NCBI GenBank assembly: GCA_963662175.1
Contig: OY759224.1
Coordinates: 28,157,489-28,221,488, forward strand
Direction of reading: 5' to 3'
DNA length: 64,000 nt
Source: Aradus depressus
Lineage: Eukaryota; Arthropoda; Insecta; Hemiptera; Aradidae
Made by a program: the position numbers and the translations under genes
Notes under the pieces: generated by a model
The model's database searches: none
Seen by the model: only the letters and a program-made list of their open reading frames with translations
Told to the model about the DNA's origin: nothing
Shown: positions 10,541 to 23,600 of the stretch, piece by piece
Layout of the letters: each line of letters opens with the position of its first letter
How positions within the stretch are numbered: position 1 is the first letter of the stretch

Positions 10541-11948
10541 ATGAGTTACAATAACTATAAAGGGTACCCCCCATTAAGATAGGCAAAATGCCCCCATCTT
10601 CGAATTCTTGAAAAAACAGTTGAGATAGGTAGTTTGGGGGCAAAAAATGAGTTTGGCACGACTTTTGGGTCGGGTGACCCCCCCGCCCCTCCAGGGGGGG
10701 CAAAAATGACCTTTTTCCGATTTATTTTTTTTTAGAACGACCTAGTTGACGAAAATTTTTGAAAAAATTCAGGAGTATAGGTGGTTGTGAGGGCTTTTCA
10801 GGGAAATTCTTTCGGCTCCCCAGGCTCCCCCCTTACCTTCTAAAAAAAATAAAACAGAATAAAAATCGAAAAAAGACCCCAAAAATGCCGAGGACTCCCA
10901 AGTTTTTTTTTCGAAATATTGAAGTTCGCAATGAGCTCTACAGTAAGATATTTTTTTTCGATTTTTTCGAGCACTGCATCTCCTCGAAAAACTGCATTTT
11001 TCCGTTTTTTACGACGTTTTCACAGATCTTCCAACTTTTTTGGGGACGGGAAGCATTTTCAAGGTCAAATAACACCAGATCCGGATTCTACGGAAAATTT
11101 TACTGACATAGGCCTCCACAAAATCAGTTTGGACTCAATTTTTTACGTACTATGGGCTCAAATTAACTTTTTTCACGAAGAAATGCCATTCTTCACCAAT
11201 TTTACGACGTTTTCGAAGACAGGAACCAATTTGAAAGTCAAATAATACCAGATTTGGTTTCAACGGAAAATTTTACTTACCTATAGTCCTCCGCGAAACA
11301 AGTTTTGACACGATGTTCCTCGTATTTCCTGTGCAAACTAAGTTTTTTTTTAAGAAAAAAAAGGATTTTTTCCGCCATTTTTTACCGACTTAACGACCCT
11401 TACGTAGATGAAATGCAGTTATGAAACGTGATTCCGTCTCCTGGATTCATAGAAGGGATAAATAATAACGTCAAAATATCTTTGCATTCGGTTGTTCAAA
11501 GTTTCAATTTTTAATCATGCATCTGTTCCCTGAGAAATTGCAAGAAGTGATTATTGATGGCTATTTTCTAGAGTTATATGAGTCAATGCAACATTTATTT
11601 ATAAAAATTGAATGAATTTTGTACATTAATATAATTCAACATCAAAACATGAAAAAATGCTCGCTTGCAAGGTCTGCAAAAAGAAAAAAAAATCGCCCGA
11701 ATTGTAATGTTTCCTTACTTGCAACTTATATCTTCGTATTCCCACTCTGTTGACCTACAGCAACATTACAATAGGTAAATAAAGATTGTCTTTAGTGGAA
11801 TAGACAATATTTAAAAAAATAGGTTTGTATTATTTATTTATTACAAATTCCACAATATGTCCGCGTTCCTCAACTTAGAAGTTATTACAATAGGTATCAG
11901 AAAACATATGTACATTGCACACACATACTTGATATAATCCAGAGATAT

Positions 11949-12110
11949 CTAACCTTCGTCACTATCTTCATCGATCACTGGACTGCAATGGTTCATGTCG
12001 AAGATATTTGTGAGAACCTCTGCTGGTCTTATTACCTTAGACAAATATCTGCCGTAACTTAAATGATAGACCAGACTTGCAACGTGGGAGCAGCAACCAA
12101 TTCGGGGCAA
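11949..12110 (-). pseudogene. transposase SWIM C-terminus, left-arm copy
   Basis: Minus-strand frame reading GCCSHVASLVYHLSYGRY, then RPAEVLTNIFDMNHC, then SPVIDEDSDEG and stop at 11949-11951. The Cys-Cys-x-His cluster is the end of a SWIM-type zinc finger. The upstream half of the finger is missing because inverted sequence interrupts it. Confidence 0.7.
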
Positions 12111-12154
12111 AAAAAAACACATTTATGCAAGCCGTTTACTATGTGTACCACAAA

Positions 12155-12983
12155 ATATACGTTTTTGCATTGATATGCCGAGACCTGACCTCGAATCGTA
12201 CAATTTCTGGCCTATCCTTTACGAATTTCAAAGGTAAACGCCCGTTCTCGTCCAGCATTTCTCCTAAGTAAGAAACCGCCTGCCCAAGCTGATACGATCC
12301 AGTAAAAAATAACACAAGTTCTTCTAATGTCAGTTTCGGAAAATCAAGGAGTTCCGATGAAGTTACATTTTGAAACGGGGCAGTTTTTCTGTTCAAATTA
12401 TCCCGTTCAATTTCTTCCGCCAATTCATTCTTCTCGAGGTTCAGTGCCATCATCCTAGCTGCAATAATATGAATTCTTTCATTTGATACATTAAGGCTTA
12501 CCGACTTTGTTGAGAAGGAACAACGCCATTTTGTTGGACACCCGCATCTTTTAGCATATTATTGTGAAATTGATGGTGCAGTAATTTATATTTTTGTCCC
12601 AAAATTCCATGTATAGCCTCCACTACCCATCTGAGTACAGTTACAGACCGAGAGTGATTAGACTCTTTTGCCCTAAGTTGATTTCTTTTCCCTTTCAAAG
12701 ATGGCATCAAAACGGAGTAGCCTTTTTCTTCCAAATACGGAATGACATCTCGAAATCCTCGATCCAAAATAAATTCGTCCCCAGGCTACAATATGGTACT
12801 GATTCCGTCAGGATCTTCTAGAACTCGTTTCATTATTTCTGCATCGTTCAATGTCCCATCAAATGGCCCAGGAGCATCGATTGTGAAAGTGTTTGTGGTA
12901 CACATAGTAAACGGCTTGCATAAATGGGTTTTTTTTTGCCCCGAATTGGTTGCTGCTCCCACGTTGCAAGTCTGGTCTATCAT
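12155..12983 (-). pseudogene. DDE transposase relic in foldback loop
   Basis: Minus-strand frames contain GQKKTHLCKPFTMCTTN, then TFTIDAPGPFDGTLNDAE, a stop, then FILDRGFRDVIPYLEEKGY, MPSLKGKRNQLRAKESN, SVTVLRWVVEAIHGILGQ and, after a frame change, NLNRKTAPFQ and LTLEELVLFFTGSYQLGQ. The D-bearing LDRGFRD and WVVEAIHG blocks look like a DDE_Tnp_4-type catalytic core, with a helical region before a SWIM finger. A stop near 12785 and a frame break near 12500 make it inactive. The family name is from memory of similar arthropod transposon proteins. Confidence 0.7.
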
Positions 12984-13097
12984 TTAAGTTACGGCAGATA
13001 TTTGTCTAAGGTAATAAGACCAGCAGAGGTTCTCACAAATATCTTCGACATGAACCATTGCAGTCCAGTGATCGATGAAGATAGTGACGAAGATTAG
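12955..13097 (+). pseudogene. transposase SWIM C-terminus, right-arm copy
   Basis: Plus-strand mirror of the left-arm copy. It encodes the same CCSHVASLVYHLSYGRY and RPAEVLTNIF blocks and ends DEDSDED with TAG at 13095-13097. The last residue differs (D instead of G), so the two arms have diverged slightly. Confidence 0.7.
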
Positions 13098-14633
13098 ATA
13101 TCTCTGGATTATATCAAGTATGTGTGTGCGATGTACATATGTTTTCTGATACCTATTGTAATAACTTCTAAGTTGAGGAACGCGGACATATTGTGGAATT
13201 TGTAATAAATAAATAAAACAAACCTATTTTTTTAAATATTGTCTATTCCACTAAAGACAATCTTTATTTACCTATTGTAATGTTGCTGTAGGTCAACTGA
13301 GTGGGAATACGAAGATATAAGTTGCAAGTAAGGAAACATTACAATTCGGGCGATTTTTTTTCTTTTTGCAGACCTTGCAAGCGAGCATTTTTTCATGTTT
13401 TGATGTTAAATTATATTAATGTACAAAATTCATTCAATTTTTATAAATAAATGTTGCATTGACTCATATAACTCTAGAAAATAGCCATCAATAATCACTT
13501 CTTGCAATTTCTCAGGGAACAGATGCATGATTAAAAATTGAAACTTTGAACAACCTAATGCAAAGATATTTTGACGTTATTATTTATCCCTTCTATGAAT
13601 CCAGGAGACGGAATCACGTTTCATAACTGCATTTCATCTACGTAAGGGTCGTTAAGTCGGTAAAAAATGGCGGAAAAAATCCTTTTTTTTTCTTAAAAAA
13701 AAACTTAGTTTGCACAGGAAATACGAGGAACATCGTGTCAAAACTTGTTTCGCGGAGGACTATAGGTAAGTAAAATTTTCCGTTGAAACCAAATCTGGTA
13801 TTATTTGACTTTCAAATTGGTTCCTGTCTTCGAAAACGTCGTAAAATTGGTGAAGAATGGCATTTCTTCGTGAAAAAAGTTAATTTGAGCCCATAGTACG
13901 TAAAAAATTGAGTCCAAACTGATTTTGTGGAAGCCTATATGTCAGTAAAATTTTCCGTAGAATCCGGATCTGGTGTTATTTGACCTTGAAAATGCTTCCC
14001 GTCCCCAAAAAAGTTGGAAGATCTGTAAAAACGTCGTAAAAAACGGAAAAATGCAGTTTTTCGAGGAGATGCAGTGCTCGAAAAAAAATATCTTACTGTA
14101 GAACTCATTGCGAACTTTAATATTTCGAAAAAAAAACTTGGGAGTCCTCGGCATTTTTGGGGTCTTTTTTCTATTTTTATTCTGTTTTATTTTTTTTAGA
14201 AGGTAAGGGGGGAGCCTGGGGAGCCGAAAGAATTTCCCTGAAAAGCCCTCACAACCACCTATACTCCTGAATTTTTTCAAAAATTTTCGTCAACTAGGTC
14301 GTTCTAAAAAAAAATAAATCGGAAAAAGGTCATTTTTGCCCCCCCTGGAGGGGCGGGGGGGTCTCCCGACCCACACGTCGTGCCAAACTCGTTTTTTGCC
14401 CCCAAACAACCTATCTCAACTGTTTTTTCAAGAATTCGAAGTTGGGGGCATTTTGCCTATCTTAATGGGGGATATGGTTTCATACAATAAATACCAAATA
14501 TAAGAGACATTATTAATTTCCTAAAAAAATAAGGAAAGTAAATATACAAACCAAATAAACAAAACTATACATTTATTTCTTTAAAACATTACAGTTTACA
14601 AAATATTTACATAAAAAAAATAATCAAATAATG

Positions 14634-17600
14634 TTACAAGGGAATTTGAAACTTGGTAGTGTTGTGCGCATTCATTTTTTCTATCCTCTTTTTATCTTCT
14701 TTGAACGCTTTTGTATTCATCTTCCTTTCCTGTCGTCTTTCCTGAAATATACATACATACAATTATTAGTGTAATCTCAACCCGAAGGTAGACTTGAGTT
14801 CTTCATGGTAGACTTAAGCTTAAAAAGTTGAGAGATATTACGAAAACAAATTTTTTACTTCCCCAGCCATACGAAGTATAGGGGAAGTTATGTAATCGGT
14901 CAAAAATTCGACACGGAGTCTTCAACAGAATTTCAACCTTGACCTCTGGATTCTACAAATATGAAAAAAACAAATCTATTTGTATGTTAAGGCAGGTTTT
15001 CCTAGCCAGCGTTTGTAATAAGCAGCGTGAACTGAATAGGGAATTTCACGTCAGCAGGAGCGTATTTTTTATCAAACTGCGCATTTCTGTTTTCCTAGGG
15101 AACGTTATATTTCCCAGTAGTATTTAAAAATGTTGTGATGATGAGCCGTTTAGGACCAAAAAAGCTAAAAATATTTGCTCTTTTGCTATTAAAAAAACAT
15201 TTGGCGGAGAAGGATGAAGAAGTAAGAATACTGCAAAGTTGCGCAAACAGAAAAGCTATCAGCAATGTGTTTTTATAACGAGAAGAGGGAACTTTTAATA
15301 AATTGATTAACAAGCATTTGCTTGACGAAGAAGAGAAGTTTAAAAGCTATTTTAGATTTACCCGAGAGCATTTTAATTCGATCTTGAATGACATCAAAGA
15401 GGACCTTTTATAGTCTTCGTGTTTCATATCCCAAATATATTTAAAACAACTGATATGTTCAATTAACTGCTCGTCCTCTTCAGCAGAAAAGGGTATTTTT
15501 TTAGATTTTGAATTTTTTGACATAATTTTTTTTTAAATACTAAAAACAAACAACCACTATCAGTACACTATCACAAAATATATGAAGACACTCCGCGTAC
15601 AACGCAATAGACTCCTCTGAATGCAGTCGGTTTTACCATGCTCGACGTACAACGCTGGCTTGGAACCTATTGCGCTCTGTAGGAGAACACAAACACTAAA
15701 TTCCTATTAGGAAGTGCCGGCGTGTTGCGCTGGGCGTATTACGACGAACGTGGCGCACAAAACACGCTGGCTAGGAAAACCCGCCTTTAGAGATGTTTTC
15801 GCCAGAGATCTTGTGGAAGTTCATTGTAAATACTACTGAATAAAATACTTAGAACAAGTCAAAAATTCCACTATATTTATAAAAAATACACAATATATTT
15901 CACTGGTTAGAGCATTGTCAAGTGTACAGGATACAGACCTGTACACTGTGTACAGGAGCCTGTATCCTGTGTTTTATTCAGTATTATATATTTGTATGTG
16001 TGTGTGCGCATCTCAGTGAACACGATAACTCAAATTCTCATAAGAACGACATGAAATTTCATATTTTAAAGTCAAAACAAATGAGGACATAACCTGAAAA
16101 ATTTCAGCGATATTGAATGAAGGGAAGGGGGAGTTCAGGGGAGGGGGCTCAATTCAAAAATCCTAATAACTGACGATGTAATGAATTTATTCATTAGACA
16201 TAAAATTTAGTATGAGGATTTAGGAGCCCCAGTGTAAGTCAACTGTTGAATATTAGTGCAAACAGTCGACTGGTTTTGGAGGGAAGCAAAAAGGTGATTG
16301 ATTAATTCATTCTGGGGAAGTACATTGCCGCTGATTTAACTACTTTTTTTCTTTCTTTTTTGAAAATAGTTTTAAAACAGGAAAAAAATGAAATATATAT
16401 GAAATTAGGTCTACCTTCTTGTGTTGCCTAAAAGCCTTCTTCCTGGATCGCTTTTCTTCCCAGTCCTCATCCTTGTTCCTCACTGAGAGGAGCGATATGG
16501 CTGAAGCCAGGGAACGGGGCCCAGTGGCTCGATTGGCCACCTCCTCCCTTCCGTCCAGCTTGGCCAACGCTCCTGGAGTCAACTTCCTGCTCGTGTATGG
16601 AACCCCTTCCGAGTTAACTCTGATTTTCTTCTGCAAATAAAAAAATATATATATAAATCGTTCTATCGTTTGTCTCAGGCAATTAATTCTTTATAATGTT
16701 CATCTAAACGACCACATCGATTTTTTACTTCCAAGCTTTATGTTATGTAATCGGTCAGAAATTCAATGTGGTCTTAAACGGAATTTCATGTTTTCAGTGG
16801 ACATAACTCCCGATGGAATGAATGTATCGACACGAAATTTTATATGTGTATCCAGAACCCAATAAGGACGACACCTAACGATTTTCAGCCAAATCGGTCA
16901 AAAGGAAAGGAGGGATGAGGGAGAGGCTTAACACAACAACTTTAATAAGCGCCGTTGTAATTAATGTAATTGACACGAAATCGTATATATAAATTCAAAG
17001 CCTTCTAGGGACGACACCTATTAATTTTCAGCGGAATCAGCTGAAGATGGGGATCAGAGGGGGCTGAACTAAAAAATCCCAATAATCGCCAATGTAATGA
17101 AAGTGAAAGTTTAGTTAGTTATTATGACTCATGTCAGGGCTTTAATTACGGTCATATCGCCTACTACCAGAGGGGCCTTTCATCACTCTGGTGGTCATGA
17201 GCCTACCCTAAATTTTTCTTCACCTAGGGTAGGGGTCTTTAACTAGTATCTGACATCGTACAGGCTCGAGACCATCGCTTCACATCCGAAGGACAACGTG
17301 CTTAAGTTTATTTTACCTCCTAGATAAAATGAATTAAGGGCCTCGGCCAAGTTACGAACAGCACTCATACCACTGGGCTACCGGTGCCCTCATGAAAATT
17401 TATAATTAAAACCACTTAAATTTAAAACCCCTTAAGGATGGCCCCTATTAATTTTCCGCGAAATCAGAATGTATCGACACAAAATTTATTAAAGGATTCA
17501 AAAGTCACTATGTAGGTCAAATATTGAGTTTTAGGTCAAACCAGAATCAAAAGCTCTGGAGGGAGAGCGAAAACGTAATTGAAAAATTCGAGCTGGGGAA

Positions 17601-20600
17601 GTAACTAGCTGGTGATTCACCGACGACTTTTGAAAAGCTAATACACATTTTATACTATCTGACACAAATGTATTTAACATTCATTTATATAATTTTTTTG
17701 TTGTTTTTTTGGCTTTATGTATGATGCATATTAATCATGTCACTGTGTTATCTAGTTATTTACGACATCCATGGCCCCGGGAGGGAGTTCTATCTACGTA
17801 AATAAAACTCACTCCCGGACGGGATTCGAACCCGCAAACCATGGTGAGACCATGCGACCAGAGCCCCACACTCTAGCCCGCATGGCCCCCATTTGAAATG
17901 AAGATGTTCCAACTTAAATCTGATCAGATTTTGGAAGAACTCGGAGATACACTTTACTTCGATGATGCTGTTTAAACTTATGACCTAATCAAAAATCTCT
18001 TAAAATAAATGTTGTATAGAAAACAGAAAGGCACATTATATACGAAAGACGATTTTTCGCAGGTCGCCCCATATGCTTGATTTACGTAAAAAAATTAGTC
18101 CTATTGAAAAAATTGGCTCCTACCAAAAATGTTCCAGCAATGTAAATCGATGATGCGATCAGAATGAGTAACCTTTCAACAAGGTTATTAGGACTATCCC
18201 AATATTCATAAGTATGCTGCCCTTCTTTCATCATAAAAGGTTTTTTCAATTTACTTTGTGATCTTGTCTTGATATTTAATTCTGGTGATTCAAACAATTT
18301 AGATATAATTTCTTTGTATTTTTCACCCCGTTTAGAGCTGATATGTTTTTGAGCGCTATAACTTTGAACTTTGTATCATGTAATTTATACCATGAAAGTG
18401 CCTAAATTGTTAAAAGTTCCGTCTCGTTCATTATAAATAGCTTATTTAAAACTAAAACTAACTGATGGAGCTGGAATGACTTTGGGATGATTGTAAATGG
18501 TGGAATACGTGGAGAGTATGGATTCACAATCCCATTTTTCTTTATCCTTAACTTCAACATATCGGAATTCTTCTTCATTGTCACTGTCGTTCGCCAATCG
18601 AGCCCTCTCAGCTGAATCGAGTTCCTGAAAGAAAAAATCATTATTTTATAATTAGTAGGAGAAACAAATGGAATATGCTGTGGGGAGGAGGGGAGGGTAG
18701 CCGAAGCTAAAATGGAATTAAACTGATCAGATGAGCGAAACACGTCTTCACTAATCAACAATTTTGCTTGTATCTCCCTCATTATAGAACTAGCAGTATT
18801 ACCCATTGTTGCCCGGGGAACATTGAACTTTTCTCATAATATCTCTCATGCGAATCCTGGAAATGAGGCATAGAGTCCTTCAAATCTCGGAAAAATGCTT
18901 TGCTGTTTTTAGTTTTGCTATGAATGCAGTGGTCTTCATAGCTAGCAATTGCGAAGCAACAGCGGACCCCACGTAGTATGTGCTAAGCAACGCTTGGCAA
19001 CCCAGTTATTTATTTAATTAGCTTGTTTCACAAAAATATCAGCAGTGCATATTAGTATTTTCAATGTTTGAAATCGCGATATCTCATGAATGATGATTCG
19101 TAGGAAAAAAAGTATTCAAAAAGTTTTTGTAGATAATTGCATGATCTACAAACTTTGTATGACCTATTTTTGCGATAACACCGTTATCGTTATTCCGAGA
19201 AATATGCTAAAAACCTATATTTGTGACCTTTGACCTTGAATAAAAGTTTTAGCCGACATAGGATCGGTGGGGACTTTTTTGACATTTTATTTGTAATGGT
19301 GTATTCAAGGTTTGTACCAATTTTCAGCTCTATGCGAATTATTGCGAAGTTTCACTTTTTTTTTTGTCTATTTTGACTGGACTATTAGTATTTGCCGTGC
19401 AACGGTGGACACCCCAGCTGGGCATCACAGCTAGTACGTATTTAGGAACGCTGGACACTATAGCTAGTATTTGACGTGCGACACTGGTCACCCAGGTAAA
19501 AGTGACATACCATGAATTCGACCATCCGTTAATGAGCTAGCACTCTTTATGAGAGGGCGCCGGTAGCTCAGTGGTATGCGTGCTTGTCTTCTGAGCTCAA
19601 GATCGTGGGTTCGAAACCCGACCGAGGCCCTTAGATTGTTTTATCTGGGAGGCAAAATAAACTTAAGCACGCCGTCCTTCGGATGGGACGTTAAGCGATG
19701 GTCCCGAGCCTGTACAATGTCAGGTACTCGTTAAAGACCCCTACCCTAGGTGAAGAAAAATTTAGGGTAGGCAAAATTTAGGACTCCCACAGTAGAGTCG
19801 GGCTCATGTCCACCAGAGTGACGAAAGAGCGCTCTGGTAGTAGGCGATATGACCTCGTAGTTAAAGCCCGGGCATGAGTCATAAAACCTAACCCAACTAT
19901 CTTTATGCTAAGGGCCCCCTCCTTCTCGTTAAAAATTGTCATACGCCACATAGCCTATTTTTTAATCTAGCTCAAAAGGATGCTACATGTGAAGTTTCAT
20001 GAAAATCCGTTAAGCCATGATGTTGGAACAAACCCACAATCAATGAAACAAACAAATCCCGTTCCAGCTTTATTAATATAGATAAAAAGATCACATCGCT
20101 GAATCACCGGCAACGTACTTCCCCAGACCGAATTAATCACATAACTTTTCGCTCCTCCTTCAAAACAAGCCGACCGATTGTGCAAATATTCAACAGTTGT
20201 CTTACATACGGGCTCCTACTAAAACATCATAATAAATTTTGTGTCGATACATTCATTATATCGACGGTTGTTAGGGTTTTTAAACTGAGTCCCCTTCCCT
20301 TCAGCCAATATTGCTGAAATCTGTTCATCCACTGCTTCTTTTTCACCTCTTAATCTCAATTTTTCTCCACATTTCTCTTCAGGGTACAGCTATTTCCGTG
20401 TCCAAACACAAACAGAATGCTTTATTTCCTTCAGTACAGACATTCAATATATATTGTGTATCCTAAAATCTATTCCTGAATAGGTAAATTCATCATGATA
20501 TGAAGCCTGTTTAATACTTCATAATATAATAATGTGGAGGACGCCGGTGGCTTAGAGATGCCGTACTAGCCTACTAAGCTCAAGATCGAGGATTCGAAAC

Positions 20601-23600
20601 CCGGCCGAGCCCTTAGGTTTTTATCTGAAAGATAAAAAATCTTGAGCACGCCGTCTTTCAGGAACTTTAAGCGGTTGCCCCAAGCCTGTACGATGTCAGG
20701 TGAATAAAACATTTAGGATTCCCATAGTAGTGTCGGGCTCATATCCACCAGAGCGACGAAAGAGCGCTCTGGTAGTAGGCGATATGACCTCGTAGTTAAT
20801 GACCGGACATGACTACAATAATGTACTACTCACCGGTTTTGTGTAGCCGCCTTCTGTTTCCAGCACTTTTTCCAATATATCAATTCTCCCATTTCCTAGG
20901 TATTTTCTAAATAATTTTGGATCAGGATCTACTTCCCCATCGATTTCTTCAATGTCAAGTGCACCAATCTCATTGTCATCGTATCCAGTAAACATCTGAA
21001 AATGAAAATATCTCAAATGTGCAATTGAATTGACCGAGAGATCATGACAGATTAATGTTCAAATATTATGTACTACTAACAATGAACCTCTAACATTCAT
21101 TCATGTTTGTCAGTAGGTCATTTCATGTTTCATTGTTGATCTAGAGAAAAATTATATTTTGTAACCTTGATATTCGAACTTACTATTCGTTGTTTATTGA
21201 GGATTCATTCAAATCTGTTTATTTTTAAATAACCAGTTTAGTTCGTTATGTGTTTAAAAGTGGTTTCCTAGATGTTTTACTCCTGTAATCCGGACATAAA
21301 TTCGACATAATATCGTATTTTCTGACCCCTGATTCTAAAAAACAAAATTGTTGTCTGTCTGTGAACATCCATAGAATGAACCCCATAAGGATACCAACGA
21401 AGGGTGATCAAAAAATTCTAGGATTGTGCGCCAACGGAGCGCGAAAGATCGGCAGCATTAGTTGTGACTCTTCCTGAGCTCAGCTGTTTTTGTGGATTCT
21501 CTACAACCTACTTTGTTGTGAAGTAACAGTCGTTTTTGTGCAACAAGTTTTTCGTGTATGGCTATTTTGTCAAATGAATCAAAAAGAAGAACAACGCGTT
21601 TGGGTCGAGTTGGGTAAAACGTTTACAGAAACTTTTCAGATGTTGCAAGAGGCTTGGGAATGAATTTCTTAGTCGATCACGGTGTCATGAGTGGTACAAG
21701 AGATTCAAAGAAGGCCGGACGTCGTCAGAAGACAATCCTCGTTCAGGACGCCCATCAACTTAGACTGACGACGATCTTGTTGTCAGAGTGAATGTTCTCG
21801 TGCGATCAAATCGTCGACTAACCATCGTTTTAGTTACCTTGAAAACCTGAGACATTTGCGCGAGACTGTGAGGAGAAAGATACCTGAGTTGTGGCGAAGT
21901 GGGGAAAGGTGCAGCACCATGACAACGCGCCTGTTCATTCTGCGATTGCTCATTCGCGATTATTGCACAAAAAACGCCATGGCCGTCATCCCCCAGCCTC
22001 CATACTCGCCAGACCTGGCCCCTGCGGACCTTTTCCTGTTTCCGAAACTCAAGAGACCCTTAAAAGGTCAGAGATTTCACTCAACTGACGAAATAAAAGA
22101 AAAATCTCAGGAGGAGTTGAACAGCACTCCAGAAGATGACCAGTGGAAACGGCAGTGGGAAAAATGTGTAGTTTCCCAAGGGGAGTACTTTGAAGGGGAA
22201 AAATGTGTAGTTTCCCAAGGGGAGTACTTTGAAGGGGAAAAATGTGTAGTTTCCCAAGGGGAGTACTTTGAATGGGAAAAATGTGTAGTTTCCCAAGGGG
22301 AGTACTTTGAAGGGGAAAAATGTGTAGTTTCCCAAGGGGAGTACTTTGAAGGGGAAAAATGTGTAGTTTCCCAAGGGGAGTACTTTGAAGGGGAAAAATG
22401 TGTAGTTTCCCAAGGGGAGTACTTTGAAGGGGAAAAATGTGTAGTTTCCCAAGGGGAGTACTTTGAAGGGGAAAAATGTGTAGTTTCCCAAGGGGAGTAC
22501 TTTGAAGGGGAAAAATGTCCAATAACTTTTAAATGTTTTACATAAATTTTTAAAAAATGAGTCCTGGAACTTTTTGATCACCTCTCAAATGGTTTTTCAG
22601 CAAAATTGAAGAGGGGAATTAGGGGGCTTAACCCAAAACTCTAGGGTCGGTCTATGACACTCGGGAGATTACGACGCACAACTCATTAAAATTGGTCCAG
22701 ACAGACTTTCAAAGACTTTCCGAGCAAACAAACATACAAAAAGAATACCCCCCCTTCAAATTGCTTAGTCGGGTAAAAATGAGCATTCATTTGTATCAAA
22801 AATACCTCTTCAAAGCGTTCATCAAGCATAGTAAGTTGTTCATTTCTTCGAATCACAGAACTTGACATAGAATACTCGGTAAAACAAGATTTGGTCTCTT
22901 CATATCCAAACCGATCCAAGCTTCCAAGTTCATCTCGTTCTTCATCCTCGTCATAATCATCTTCATCTTCTTCACGGAATTCAACATTCTTACAATTACT
23001 ATCCGCAGAACTGAAAAAAAAAAAAAAAAAAATCATAAGTTTTAATCACAAAATATTTATAAATAGTAAGTTATCCGGCGTTTGCGTTAAACAGTAAAAC
23101 CCCTCTGCAACGGACAGTCACGGGACTAAGAAAATTGTCTGTCGCAGAAGGGTGTTCATTGAGATGGACTTGAAAAATAAAATAAAACTTGTTTATTTAA
23201 TATATTGTCTAATTTCACTAACTATATATACATGGGAGTACTTTCGACTCAGTCTTATCTCTTATGCTTTTGGCTGAGGATGGTAGAAATACCGAAAGTA
23301 CTCCCATGTATATATAGTTAGTGAAATTAGACAATATATTAAATAAACAAGTTTTATTTTATTTTTCAAGTCCATTTGAATTATTTCACAATATCTCTGC
23401 AATAATGTCAGTTTTCATGTTCATTGAGAGTTAAAAAAAAAAAAGAAGGGCATTATTGAGCTGAGTTTACGAAGCTCTTTCTGAGGCGACTCATGTATTT
23501 CGTTGTACTCGTACTCCTCCTAAACCCCTTCACCGATCACATTGAAATTTGCCACGATGGTAGTGGACACGGTAACGATGGTTTACTATTGAAAAACTCT

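Larger units (their letters stand above)
10568..14471. mobile_element. 3.9-kb foldback DNA transposon derivative
   Basis: Arms of about 1.58 kb (10568-12154 and 12890-14471) are near-perfect inverted copies. The ends are CCCCCATTAAGATAGGC and its complement. The spacer of about 735 bp codes for the middle of a transposase on the minus strand. Each arm carries the transposase C-terminus (SWIM end), 3' non-coding sequence with many homopolymer runs, and an inverted scrap of the N-terminal coding region (about 12100-12154 and 12890-12945). No clear target duplication was found. It lies just downstream of LTV1. Confidence 0.88.
14990..15786. mobile_element. deleted PIF/Harbinger element
   Basis: Flanked by TTA on both sides (14987-14989 and 15787-15789), the 3-bp target preference of Harbinger elements. 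The inverted ends are AGGCAGGTTTTCCTAGCC and its complement GGCTAGGAAAACCCGCCT. Remains of both Harbinger-type genes are inside, facing each other: a transposase start on plus and a MADF/Myb-like protein start on minus. The element lies in the last LTV1 intron. Confidence 0.9.
21403..22588 (+). mobile_element. mariner element relic
   Basis: The ends GGTGATCAAAAAATTCTAGG and CCTGGAACTTTTTGATCACC are imperfect inverted copies. The interior encodes mariner transposase pieces in order but with frameshifts, stops and a large central deletion. It lies in an LTV1 intron. The exact outer limits are approximate. Confidence 0.85.

Noticed and set aside
19552..19640. True tRNA gene at the SINE head
   Set aside because: The A and B boxes are good, but the sequence continues into a SINE body with target duplications and is repeated at many loci, so it is a SINE promoter.
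22049..22581. Minus-strand frames with FPLQSTPLGKLHI or FPFKVLPLGNYTF repeats
   Set aside because: They are the antisense of the 39-bp mariner-derived minisatellite.
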